Shown here: piece after piece, positions 33,645-40,219 of the stretch
How positions within the stretch are numbered: the first letter of the stretch is position 1
Layout: every line of letters starts with the position of its first letter
NCBI GenBank assembly: GCA_012515445.1
Contig: JAAYYI010000091.1
Span: 1 to 40,219, forward strand
Source: Candidatus Bathyarchaeota archaeon
GTDB lineage: Archaea; Thermoproteota; Bathyarchaeia; Bathyarchaeales; Bathycorpusculaceae
DNA: 40,219 nucleotides
Direction of reading: 5' to 3'
Notes under the pieces: generated by a model
The model's input: the letters and a program-made list of their open reading frames with translations, nothing else
The model's database searches: none
What the model was told of the DNA's origin: nothing
Program-made: the position numbers and the translations under genes

Positions 33645-33759
33645 GTAAAAAACAATCCGTCCTCATTTTTTTAGTCGGTGAAATCCGCTTTTCATAGATA
33701 ACTCAAGTTTATTAGCGGCAACTCGAAATAGAAACTTACCAACCAAGGCGGAATCCGGC

Positions 33760-35001
33760 ATGTCAGAACTAAAATCCGAAGCCCAACGATGCCTAAAATG
33801 CAAAATACCCAGCTGCGCTAAGGGCTGCCCAGTCCAAACACCCATACCGCAGGTATTCAATCTGTTTCTGGAAGGCAAAATACGAGAAGCGGGCGAATTG
33901 CTATTCAACAACAACCCCCTCTCCGCAGTAACCTCCATCGTTTGTCCACACGACAGAAACTGCAAGGGCCACTGCATACTTGGCAAGAAGGGTCAACCCG
34001 TCGAATTCTATAAGGTCGAAAAGTACATCTCAGGCTTCTACTTAGAAACCTATCAGCCACCAGCTATTCAGAAAAACGGCAAAAAAGTCGCGGTGGTAGG
34101 CGCAGGCCCAGCAGGAATAACCATGAGCATCATCTTAGCCCAGAAAGGCTACTCAGTTACATTATTCGATGCTATGGACAGCATCGGCGGCACATTACGC
34201 TACGGCATCCCCGAATTCCGACTGCCCAAAAGCATACTTGACCAATACAAGAAAATCCTGGACGCACTAGACGTCAAATTCCGACCCAACACGCGAATAG
34301 GCACAAACATCCAAACCGAAGACATGTTCTTAGACGGCTATGAAGCAATCTTCCTATGCACCGGCACCGGACGACCAAACCGCCTTGGCTTGCTGGGTGA
34401 AACGTTGGGTCATGTGCATTTCGCCATCGACTACCTGAAATCGCCTGAAGGCTACAGACTCGGAAAAAAAGTCGCCATCGTCGGCGCGGGAAACGTAGCT
34501 ATCGACGCCGCCAGAACCGCTATTAGACGAAGCCACTCTGAGGTCACAATCCTCAACTATAAAGGCGCCGAAGACATGACCGCTGACAAATCAGAGCTAG
34601 AAATGGCAATAATCGACGGCGTAAAAATGTTACATCACTCTCAGGTGGTAAGAATAGCGGACGACACCGTGAAATGCGTTAAGGTTGAGAAGTCAATCGC
34701 TAAAAACGGCGCTGTCACTTTCACCGAGGATTATCAAGCCGCTTTTGAAGTACCCGCGGATTCAGTCATCATCGCCATCGGTCAGGGTCCCGGCGCAGAC
34801 GTCGCCAACGTTGGCTCAGCATCGGTTACTCAGAGGGGGCTTTTGCAGGTTGACGAGTTTGGTCAAACCTCGCAGAAGGGTGTCTTCGCCGCCGGAGACA
34901 TAGTCACTGGACCGAAAACCGTTATCGAGGCAGTGGCGTTTGCTAAGAAAGCGGCAGCTAAAATCGAAGAGTACTGTAGCAGCAATACCGCTCAATGCTA
35001 A
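33760..35001 (+). CDS. GltD-like NADPH:ferredoxin-type flavoprotein
   Basis: A 413-residue member of the glutamate synthase small-subunit / NfnB (SudA) family. The N-terminus binds two [4Fe-4S] clusters (Cys11, 14, 19, 23, then Cys62, 68, 72). An FAD site, VGAGPAG (residues 113-119), and an NADPH site, IVGAGNVAIDAA, follow; the C-terminus AAGDIVTGPKTVIEAV is typical FAD closing. It moves electrons between NADPH and ferredoxin-like partners. No glutamate synthase large subunit or NfnA gene is adjacent, so the partner is elsewhere. AGGCGG precedes ATG 33760. The gene follows aspartate kinase but behind a T-run (33666-33672), so it is probably separately transcribed. Confidence 0.88.
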   Translation: MSELKSEAQRCLKCKIPSCAKGCPVQTPIPQVFNLFLEGKIREAGELLFNNNPLSAVTSIVCPHDRNCKGHCILGKKGQPVEFYKVEKYISGFYLETYQPPAIQKNGKKVAVVGAGPAGITMSIILAQKGYSVTLFDAMDSIGGTLRYGIPEFRLPKSILDQYKKILDALDVKFRPNTRIGTNIQTEDMFLDGYEAIFLCTGTGRPNRLGLLGETLGHVHFAIDYLKSPEGYRLGKKVAIVGAGNVAIDAARTAIRRSHSEVTILNYKGAEDMTADKSELEMAIIDGVKMLHHSQVVRIADDTVKCVKVEKSIAKNGAVTFTEDYQAAFEVPADSVIIAIGQGPGADVANVGSASVTQRGLLQVDEFGQTSQKGVFAAGDIVTGPKTVIEAVAFAKKAAAKIEEYCSSNTAQC

Positions 35002-35080
35002 CTCCCTAAAATCGCTACCATCTGGCTTAACCAACAATTTTATCTATTCGCCCACTTTATTTTATTTTAGGTGCTAATTT

Positions 35081-35362
35081 TTGAGCGAAAAAATCGATCT
35101 AGATGAAGTTAACGCCATCGATATGAACGCAAAAAAAGTTCTTGAAGCCCTCGCGGCACTCAGTAAAGGAGAGTTCGCGAATGGCGAACAAATCCAGCAA
35201 TTAACTGGTCTAACCCCTGAGGTAATAAATAACTCTGTTAGGGCGCTGGAGAAGTCGCTGTTAATCGAAAATCCATCTCTTGAAGATAATTTACCACCGT
35301 ATGACTTCTACGCTGTTGAAATCACTGATTTTGGGCGACAAGTACTAGAACGGTACGGCTAA
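35081..35362 (+). CDS. Small winged-helix protein
   Basis: A 93-residue protein, TTG start at 35081 with AGGTG upstream. The helix pattern NAKKVLEALAALSKGEF, NGEQIQQLTGLTPEVIN, NSVRALEKSLLI, then FYAVEITDFGRQVLERYG is a winged helix-turn-helix, as in small archaeal DNA-binding regulators or MarR-like partial domains. No ligand domain or membrane segment. Its target is unknown. It stands alone; a TATA-like ATTTTATCT lies about 40 bases upstream. Confidence 0.72.
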   Translation: MSEKIDLDEVNAIDMNAKKVLEALAALSKGEFANGEQIQQLTGLTPEVINNSVRALEKSLLIENPSLEDNLPPYDFYAVEITDFGRQVLERYG

Positions 35363-35439
35363 CAGATAGAGTTAACGAAGAAAATGAAAAGAGGATTATC
35401 CTAACCTACTGTCGCAGATTAGGCACAGTCCGTTTTTAT

Positions 35440-36009
35440 CTATGGGGCAGCGGTTTGCTCGGTTTCTTCTGGTTCAGCTGGAGACTCAGGCGGCATTTCT
35501 GACTCTTCTGATTCGGCTGGAGCGGGGCTATAATCAACGAAGGCGGTCTTGGACTTCAATAACAATGGTAGAGCGATGACGGCAAGTGAAATCATCATGA
35601 CCGCTGGAATGGTGATCCCATCTGAAAAGCTTAGTTTGTAACTGGTTTCTATTGCAAATGTCGCTACTCCACTAATCACCAACAGGATTGGGCCAATCAA
35701 GGTTACGGTAAAGCGTTTCTTTATGAGCGCAAAAACTCCGCTTAAAATGCCTGCCGCAGCTGCAGCGACTGCGAGACCCGCAATCATCCAGAAGCCCACT
35801 GCTTCAGGCGTGCTGTAGCCGTAGTAGCTGTAGTATGAAACGTACGTAGTGTAAGATATGAAGCCGACAACCCCTAAGGTTACACCGAGTGCTGCCGCGA
35901 CGAATAATAGCATCGACGAGTTCGCTGTGAAGTCCCATATTCTGCTCTCTGTTTCGATATTTTGGTTAATCAAATGGTATGCCTTCTTTTCTTGAGCATT
36001 AAGGTTCAA
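35440..36009 (-). CDS. Four-helix membrane protein with acidic tail
   Basis: A 189-residue membrane protein. Four hydrophobic helices (about 33-52, 72-95, 100-120, 135-152) follow a short basic-acidic N-terminus. The C-terminal tail is rich in Pro, Glu and Ser (PAPAESEESEMPPESPAEP). I do not recognise the family. TTG 36009 is the likely start. It may share a transcript with the tiny gene and zinc-ribbon gene upstream on the same strand, but an 88-base gap with a TATA-like GTTAAATAC argues for its own promoter. Confidence 0.7.
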   Translation of the reverse strand: MNLNAQEKKAYHLINQNIETESRIWDFTANSSMLLFVAAALGVTLGVVGFISYTTYVSYYSYYGYSTPEAVGFWMIAGLAVAAAAAGILSGVFALIKKRFTVTLIGPILLVISGVATFAIETSYKLSFSDGITIPAVMMISLAVIALPLLLKSKTAFVDYSPAPAESEESEMPPESPAEPEETEQTAAP

Positions 36010-36097
36010 AGCACCAAGTATTTAACATTATTCCAAAAATTAATCCAGCACTCAGACAAAATAGGTTAGGGAAATACAAAAAGGTAGAAACCGGCTG

Positions 36098-36205
36098 TTA
36101 AATGAACAGCACTAGAACAACTACTTCAGCCAATACCGCTACCGTCAGTATCCTGTTAATTTTCTCAACTCTCTTAATCAGACGCTCAAGTTCTTCATCA
36201 CTCAT
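36098..36205 (-). CDS. Tiny tail-anchored protein, 35 residues
   Basis: An unusually strong Shine-Dalgarno, GGTGGTGA (36210-36217), lies four bases before ATG 36205. The product begins MSDEELERLIKRVEKINRI (an amphipathic, charged helix) and ends in a hydrophobic segment (LTVAVLAEVVVLVLFI), so it should sit in the membrane with a cytoplasmic helix. It follows the zinc-ribbon gene by 19 bases. The charged-helix-then-anchor layout copies the C-terminal half of that neighbour (LNARLEKALRRTEILSYAAA). It may be a small partner subunit; function unknown. Confidence 0.6.
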   Translation of the reverse strand: MSDEELERLIKRVEKINRILTVAVLAEVVVLVLFI

Positions 36206-36224
36206 TCATTCACCACCAATCACT

Positions 36225-36491
36225 TTAGAGAAAAGCGATTATGATTATTACTGCAAAAATTGCCAGTCCGATGCCGGCGGCTGCATACGACAATATCTCG
36301 GTACGTCTGAGGGCTTTCTCCAGTCGAGCATTCAATTCTGCCGATCGACTGCTTGAAGAAACATTGGCTGCCGGTTTATCAACTTGCTTTTCCGCCTGAA
36401 CAGGTGAATACGGAGCGACCAGCGCGTCACAGTTACTGCAGACCACTGCGTCATTGCTAACGGCAGCGCCGCATTGTGGGCAAATAGACAT
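36225..36491 (-). CDS. Zinc-ribbon protein with C-terminal membrane anchor
   Basis: An 88-residue protein. A rubredoxin-like zinc ribbon with CPQCG and CSNCD (two CxxC pairs, residues 4-7 and 18-21) is followed by a Ser-rich linker, a charged helix (AELNARLEKALRRTEIL) and a C-terminal hydrophobic segment. Such zinc-ribbon/tail-anchor proteins are common and unassigned in archaea. First gene of a short minus-strand run with the tiny protein. No regulator site is obvious. Confidence 0.75.
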   Translation of the reverse strand: MSICPQCGAAVSNDAVVCSNCDALVAPYSPVQAEKQVDKPAANVSSSSRSAELNARLEKALRRTEILSYAAAGIGLAIFAVIIIIAFL

Positions 36492-36637
36492 TCAAGCTAC
36501 CTCGCATATGCCATCTATGCAGACACCCATTATAGCCTTTTGCATAGCAGTTGCCTGCGCTGCTTTACCGTAAATAATAAATCACATCCGAAACAACACT
36601 TCAACAATAACTCTCCAGACGGCAATGGAGAAAACCG

Positions 36638-37564
36638 ATGAAGATACCGCTAAACAAAAACACAGCAGTCATCGCAGTCATCATAGTAGCGGTAATCCTT
36701 AACCTCCACATTTTCCTGCAAGCGTATCCGCTGACTTTTGAACCGCAGACGCCTACACTTGAACGGGACTTCTCAGCGTACTATATAGGAACATGGCGCC
36801 TCTTCAACAACCCCGCTATGGTCTATCATGAAGGAAGCTTACCCGGCGATTATCCTCTGGTTGGCGAGCCTCAGCCGTTTAAGTACATACCGAATTTCTT
36901 CATAATTACCACGCCGCTTATGGCTTTAAACTACCAGAATGCACTCAACGCTTTTGATATTATACAGTTCCTAGCGATGATACCGTTGGCTTTCTTCGTG
37001 TATAAGCTGGTTAAGGACAAAAACCTGTTCTTGGCTGCGGCGGTCTCGTTGATTGTTCTGCTTCAGCCCATCCTTATTTCGCCCTCAATACAATATAATG
37101 ACTTAAACTTTTTGCATTACCGCATGTGGAGTCTAAGCATCCAGACTTTCTCACCGAGCTACCTCTGTGGGTACACATTAGCCAACGCGCATATCCTGCA
37201 GAATATGCTTCTAGTGGGCGCTTTGTATTTTGGGTTTGCGAAGAAGCCGTGGCTTTCAGCGCTCTTCTTTACATTCGGCGCATTTGACCCGCGCATTGCG
37301 TTGGTTGCGGCGCCGCTTCTGCTCTGGTACAACAGGGCGTCACTGCTAAAGTTTATCGGCGGAACCGCTGTTTTGCTTGCGGTGACGAATCTGCCGTTCT
37401 TCCTATATGGTGGCATAGGCGAAGCCTTCCTAAATTCAGTTTTCAGAGGCCATGTCATTTCACAGATGTACCTTTATGAGTATATCCCGCTTTACGCAGT
37501 TCTCTCTTTAACAATTCTGGAATTCGGCACCGTACTTTATAACCGGAGAAGGCAAAATATCTGA
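36638..37564 (+). CDS. GT-C-type membrane glycosyltransferase-like protein (GT87/DUF2029-like)
   Basis: A 308-residue polytopic membrane protein with about eight hydrophobic helices. After the first helix comes RDFSAYYIGTWRLFNNP, close to the 'DFxxYY' motif of GT87/DUF2029 glycosyltransferases that use polyprenyl-phosphate sugars. QPFKYIPNFF and ILQNMLLVGALYFGFAKKPW, then AFDPRIALVAAPLL are consistent with that fold. The candidate catalytic Asp is in RDF. At 308 residues it is shorter than many family members, so it might be a trimmed form. It could help glycosylate the sequon-rich surface proteins in this window; that is inference. Confidence 0.75.
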   Translation: MKIPLNKNTAVIAVIIVAVILNLHIFLQAYPLTFEPQTPTLERDFSAYYIGTWRLFNNPAMVYHEGSLPGDYPLVGEPQPFKYIPNFFIITTPLMALNYQNALNAFDIIQFLAMIPLAFFVYKLVKDKNLFLAAAVSLIVLLQPILISPSIQYNDLNFLHYRMWSLSIQTFSPSYLCGYTLANAHILQNMLLVGALYFGFAKKPWLSALFFTFGAFDPRIALVAAPLLLWYNRASLLKFIGGTAVLLAVTNLPFFLYGGIGEAFLNSVFRGHVISQMYLYEYIPLYAVLSLTILEFGTVLYNRRRQNI

Positions 37565-37616
37565 AAACTTACAGCCGCGCCAATCTGTGCCAGTTAAAGA
37601 AGCATAAAGGGTTAAG

Positions 37617-38189
37617 TCAAGTTTTATGAAGGTCTGTTCTTATGGCGTAAGCAATGGCCTCTGCTGGTTGGCCGCCATCAACTACCGTCCAACTATTAAA
37701 GCGGGTAAGCGCAAGAGCCTTCGCACGCACCTTTCTCAGGGCTTCGTAGCCTTCGAACATTTCGATTTCTGTGCGGTTTTCCTGTATGCGTTTAGCTGCC
37801 TCTTCAGGTTTAACATCAAGGAAGTACATGTTCGCTGATACTGGAACTATTTTAGCAAAAAAGTTGTAGCCCAATATATGCAAGGGCTTAGGTAGGTAAG
37901 CCGTGCCCATCAGGTACCGCACGAAAATAACGTAATCGACTCTACGCCAGGAATAAAGCAGCACTGAACGGATAACATCAACCATATAGAATATGGAGGA
38001 AGCAAAATGGGCGCTTTTACCCTTCGACAGCAGGAACAGCCGGGCTTTTCGGCCAGCAAAGTTGTCGCTTTCGGGGTGAACGCGGAGACAGACGGTTTTA
38101 TGCTGCTGCGTAAGGGCTTTTTGCAGGAGACGCGCTTGGGTACTTTTTCCTGAACCATCCAAGCCGTCGATGATAATCAGCGCTGCTAT
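37617..38189 (-). CDS. Divergent thymidylate-kinase-like P-loop protein
   Basis: About 190 residues. The Walker A motif GLDGSGKST at the N-terminus marks a P-loop nucleoside-monophosphate kinase of thymidylate kinase type, with a lid-like RIQENRTEIEMFE. The usual DR(Y/H/F) motif is replaced by VRYLMGTAYLP, so dTMP kinase activity is doubtful. Walker A begins before the first TTG (38162), so the start must lie upstream. The only start-like codons are ATA 38189 (which overlaps the stop of the preceding gene as ATAG) and CTG 38180; GGGAGG lies just upstream of the ATA. Last gene of the lipid operon, so a role with lipid or nucleotide phosphates is possible. Confidence 0.7.
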   Translation of the reverse strand: MAALIIIDGLDGSGKSTQARLLQKALTQQHKTVCLRVHPESDNFAGRKARLFLLSKGKSAHFASSIFYMVDVIRSVLLYSWRRVDYVIFVRYLMGTAYLPKPLHILGYNFFAKIVPVSANMYFLDVKPEEAAKRIQENRTEIEMFEGYEALRKVRAKALALTRFNSWTVVDGGQPAEAIAYAIRTDLHKT

Positions 38190-38899
38190 ATACCTCCCAT
38201 TATCAATAGGAATGTTACTGCGCTTAGCAGAGGAACCGCTATGTTGTCTAGACCGCGTGGTGTAAGTGCTTCGCAGAGTGTAGCTACAAACGCCGCCCCA
38301 AATGAGGCAACTATGAAGCTAATTGCTGGAAGCGAATAGAGGTAACCAAAGAACGCGGAACTCGCGGCTAGAACCAGAAAACATACAGCGAACATAGTTA
38401 GGGAGCCTTCAACGCTTTTTTTGGCGCATATGTTGAATTGATGGCGACCCCACTTTTGGCCGATAATGGATGCGGCGGCGTCCCCGTAAGCCAGCGGTAT
38501 GATGCCAGCGGCGATGATCCAGGGTTTATCTGAAAAGAGTGCTGCCAGCGTCGTGTATGATATGGCGTAGAATACTAAGCCGTAGGTGTGGCCTCCGAAG
38601 GTTACGTCGCCTAAGCCTGATAGTTTTTTTATTAAACCCTTGAGCGGTGTGCCAGGCGAAACCAAGAAAGTTAACAGTATGAAGGGAGCTGCGACGAAGA
38701 AGGGGAAATTCAGTGGGAAGGTGTTGTAGGTAAAGAATGGTATTATCCAGATGAAGTTACCGATCATCATATGGAGGAATTTTCGGGAGATGTTTTTGGG
38801 CAGCCTGTCTTTTATTTTTCCCGTTATTATTATGATAACGACAATGTAGAGGTAACATATGCCCAGTAAAGTCAGGTTGAATGACAGATCAGGGCTCAT
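38186..38899 (-). CDS. Dolichol/phytol-kinase-like CTP-dependent membrane enzyme
   Basis: A 237-residue membrane protein of the SEC59/DGK1/VTE5 family, enzymes that phosphorylate polyprenols or related lipids using CTP. SRKFLHM near residue 38, then YGDAAASIIGQKWGRHQF and KKSVEGSL carry the CTP-binding residues, and EALTPRGLDNIAVPLL closes the family pattern. In archaea these lie in lipid or dolichol pathways; here it follows a UbiA prenyltransferase by six bases, suggesting a role in recycling geranylgeranyl or dolichol intermediates. The substrate cannot be decided. About eight hydrophobic segments. Confidence 0.85.
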   Translation of the reverse strand: MSPDLSFNLTLLGICYLYIVVIIIITGKIKDRLPKNISRKFLHMMIGNFIWIIPFFTYNTFPLNFPFFVAAPFILLTFLVSPGTPLKGLIKKLSGLGDVTFGGHTYGLVFYAISYTTLAALFSDKPWIIAAGIIPLAYGDAAASIIGQKWGRHQFNICAKKSVEGSLTMFAVCFLVLAASSAFFGYLYSLPAISFIVASFGAAFVATLCEALTPRGLDNIAVPLLSAVTFLLIMGGI

Positions 38900-38905
38900 A
38901 TCTAT

Positions 38906-39751
38906 TTACCCCAACATTCCCGCTATGAATGCAAGTAGCCCAAAGATGAAAAGGTACAGCACCAATTTTTTAATCTTGCGAGCGTTTTCACGTTCCGGTT
39001 TACATATAAGCGAAATTGAACACCAGACTAAGCCTATGTCGGTTACTAGGACGAATGGAATAAACCAGATTGAAACGATGCCCATAATAGGCGGGAGAGC
39101 GGAGAGACAGACGGCGAAGAGGAAGAAGAAAGCTGCGGTGAAAGCGGCTTTTTTCTCGCCGAATCGGACAGCCACCGTTTTTATGCCGTAGGATTTGTCG
39201 CCTTGGACGTCCACTATTCCTTTGGCAACCTCACGTCCGGTGTTGGATAGAAACGCCATAGCTGCAAAGAGTAAAGTGTTAAGCTGAATGAAATCGAGCG
39301 CGAGGAGGCTACCGTAAAGAAAAGGCGCGCCTATGCAGGCGCTAACCAGGAAGTTGCCGGCTAATCCGCTGCGTTTTCCAACGGTTGAATAGGCACCCAT
39401 TACTATCCAGAATGCGAAGGCAAAGATTAGGCAGTAAAGACTAACGACGTATGCGGCGGCTAATCCGATTACAGTTAGGATTGCTGTTATGATTAGGGCT
39501 TCCTTTTTTGTAACTGCACCGCTTGGCAGGGGGCGGCTTGGCTCGTTTATTACGTCTATGCCGTAGTCGTAGTAGTCGTTGATGGCCATGGCAGCTGCGG
39601 TTAATGTGAATGCGGTTATGCCGCCGTAGAGCATGTTGAGCCATGGAATATTGAGTCCTGCTGCTAGTAGTGCACCTACGACTATTGCGAAGCTCATTAC
39701 TAGACAGTTTATTGGTCTTAAGAGTTTGATTAAACCGCTGATTTTCGCCAT
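38906..39751 (-). CDS. UbiA-family prenyltransferase, digeranylgeranylglyceryl phosphate synthase
   Basis: A 281-residue membrane enzyme that joins geranylgeranyl to an archaeal lipid precursor, forming the second ether bond of archaeal membrane lipids (function by family). Two magnesium-binding motifs are visible: NDYYDYGID (Asp59, 62 and 66) and DVQGDKSYG (Asp181 and Asp185). About eight membrane helices. It heads the minus-strand operon with the kinase-like protein and thymidylate-kinase-like protein. Related UbiA enzymes that make menaquinone or heme are alternatives, but the sequence LSNTGREVAKGIVDVQGDKS is that of the archaeal lipid group. Confidence 0.9.
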   Translation of the reverse strand: MAKISGLIKLLRPINCLVMSFAIVVGALLAAGLNIPWLNMLYGGITAFTLTAAAMAINDYYDYGIDVINEPSRPLPSGAVTKKEALIITAILTVIGLAAAYVVSLYCLIFAFAFWIVMGAYSTVGKRSGLAGNFLVSACIGAPFLYGSLLALDFIQLNTLLFAAMAFLSNTGREVAKGIVDVQGDKSYGIKTVAVRFGEKKAAFTAAFFFLFAVCLSALPPIMGIVSIWFIPFVLVTDIGLVWCSISLICKPERENARKIKKLVLYLFIFGLLAFIAGMLG

Positions 39752-39773
39752 AGAGATAGCCCGTTAGTATCAT

Positions 39774-40090
39774 AGTGTAGCGGTCTACGATTAAAAAGTA
39801 ATCGATAACTGATCAGCCTATTTTTACGCAGCCGATTCAAGCGATTAAGTAGCGTATGGCGGTTCGCGACGTAATATTTCCTTTCAGGGGATTAGACTTG
39901 GGTTGGCTTTTTTCAAATTAGAAAGAAGAAGGCAGCAGCTTCCTTGCTCTTCTTCTACCAGGGAGCTTTGCAGAAACTGCTGTTTATTGCCTGCGTTTGC
40001 TGGCGATTGGTACCTAGTTGAGGCAGCATCTACAAGTTGTTTCGCAGGAAAAGCCGTTTTTTGATAGACTATTTAGTTATAATAAGGGAA
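39774..40090. other. Intergenic stretch with inverted repeats, no gene found
   Basis: I see no convincing coding frame on either strand. AGAAGAAG (39924-39931) pairs with CTTCTTCT (39949-39956), and a bulged extension makes about eleven pairs. AGCTTCC and GGGAGCT, and CAGCAG and CTGCTG nearby, form competing arms. It may hold a structured RNA or merely the 3' region of the gene leaving the window. CTTTTTAATC on the minus strand near 39791-39800 may be the UbiA promoter. Confidence 0.35.
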
Positions 40091-40095
40091 GTATA

Positions 40096-40129
40096 GAAAG
40101 AAAAAGGGTTAGGAGAACGATTGTTCTCC
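40096..40129 (-). terminator. Hairpin terminator of the gene at the window edge
   Basis: On the minus strand, right after the stop codon, GGAGAAC-AATC-GTTCTCC (plus 40112-40129) forms a perfect seven-pair hairpin, followed by CCCTTTTTCTTTC. Confidence 0.6.
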
Positions 40130-40131
40130 GT

Positions 40132-40219
40132 TTAGGGTTTTTTCCTAAGGATAAGGACTGTAGCCAAGGCTAAAGCGACAATGATTGCTATGCCCATAGC
40201 GATTATGTAGGTTTCATAG
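40132..40219 (-). CDS. C-terminal end of a membrane-anchored surface protein (partial)
   Basis: The open frame enters from the right edge and stops at TAA 40132-40134. It reads YETYIIAMGIAIIVALALA then TVLILRKKP, a single hydrophobic anchor with a basic end. This is the same kind of tail as in the proteins at 10129, 19409 and 27187, so the missing part is probably a large secreted domain. The 5' end lies outside the window. Confidence 0.7.
   Translation of the reverse strand, partial: YETYIIAMGIAIIVALALATVLILRKKP

Noticed and set aside
34530-34560. CACTCTGAGGTCAC inside the GltD-like gene, similar to part of the core
   Set aside because: It lies in well-conserved coding sequence and lacks the G-rich half and hairpins.
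1-40219. CRISPR array, insertion sequence or prophage
   Set aside because: I found no regularly spaced repeats, transposase motifs or phage genes on either strand.

Overview
The window is archaeal chromosome. It carries an archaeal ether-lipid prenyltransferase (UbiA family, DGGGP-synthase type) and archaeal TATA boxes 25-35 nt upstream of start codons. Ribosome-binding sites are of the GGAGG or GGTGA type. There are several secreted proteins held by one C-terminal membrane segment, and an ADP-forming acetyl-CoA synthetase. The gene set resembles mesophilic TACK-superphylum anaerobes of the Bathyarchaeia type; that placement is inference from gene content only.

Layout. 1-1870: class II PurE and an NAD-dependent epimerase. 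1950-6880: a DUF1579-like protein converges on a minus-strand cluster hdrC-hdrB-small subunit-large subunit-protease, a [NiFe] hydrogenase of the F420-non-reducing (Mvh-like) type joined to HdrBC but with no HdrA or MvhD beside it. 6880-8500: a structured repeat element, cupin, MsrB, PRC-barrel-like protein and a small membrane protein. 8640-15000: large secreted or surface proteins, a gene remnant, a tRNA with CAU anticodon and a membrane-bound winged-helix regulator paired with a secreted protein. 15100-19000: a decayed ORF, a two-ACT-domain protein and a 945-residue ADP-forming acetyl-CoA synthetase fused to an acetyltransferase. 19409-22036: a beta-propeller-like surface protein. 22350-28900: a second [NiFe] hydrogenase, HoxEFUYH, followed closely by a LamG-like surface protein and a heme-type membrane protein. 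28950-35360: an ABM-domain pseudogene, DUF362 protein, AMP-forming acyl-CoA synthetase, aspartate kinase, GltD-like flavoprotein and a winged-helix protein. 35440-37560: small membrane proteins and a GT-C-like protein. 37617-39751: a lipid operon (UbiA prenyltransferase, polyprenol-kinase-like CTP enzyme, divergent thymidylate-kinase-like protein). 40132-40219: the C-terminal anchor of another surface protein leaving the window.

Together the genes suggest an anaerobic fermentative or acetogenic lifestyle. Two cytosolic hydrogenases link H2 to NAD(P)H (Hox) and to thiol/disulfide or ferredoxin-type carriers (Mvh-Hdr), and ADP-forming acetyl-CoA synthetase would give ATP from acetyl-CoA.

Most unusual observations. 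(1) Three copies of a roughly 60-75 nt intergenic element share a 23-nt core flanked by hairpins. The upstream hairpin keeps its pairing while its sequence changes, and all copies face the next gene; this is a candidate undescribed RNA. (2) In three genes (ACT protein, aspartate kinase, thymidylate-kinase-like) the family-conserved N-terminus has no ATG, GTG or TTG before it, and in a fourth (hoxU) a well-spaced Shine-Dalgarno sits before an ATA codon. (3) An ABM-domain gene is full length except for three in-frame TAA codons.
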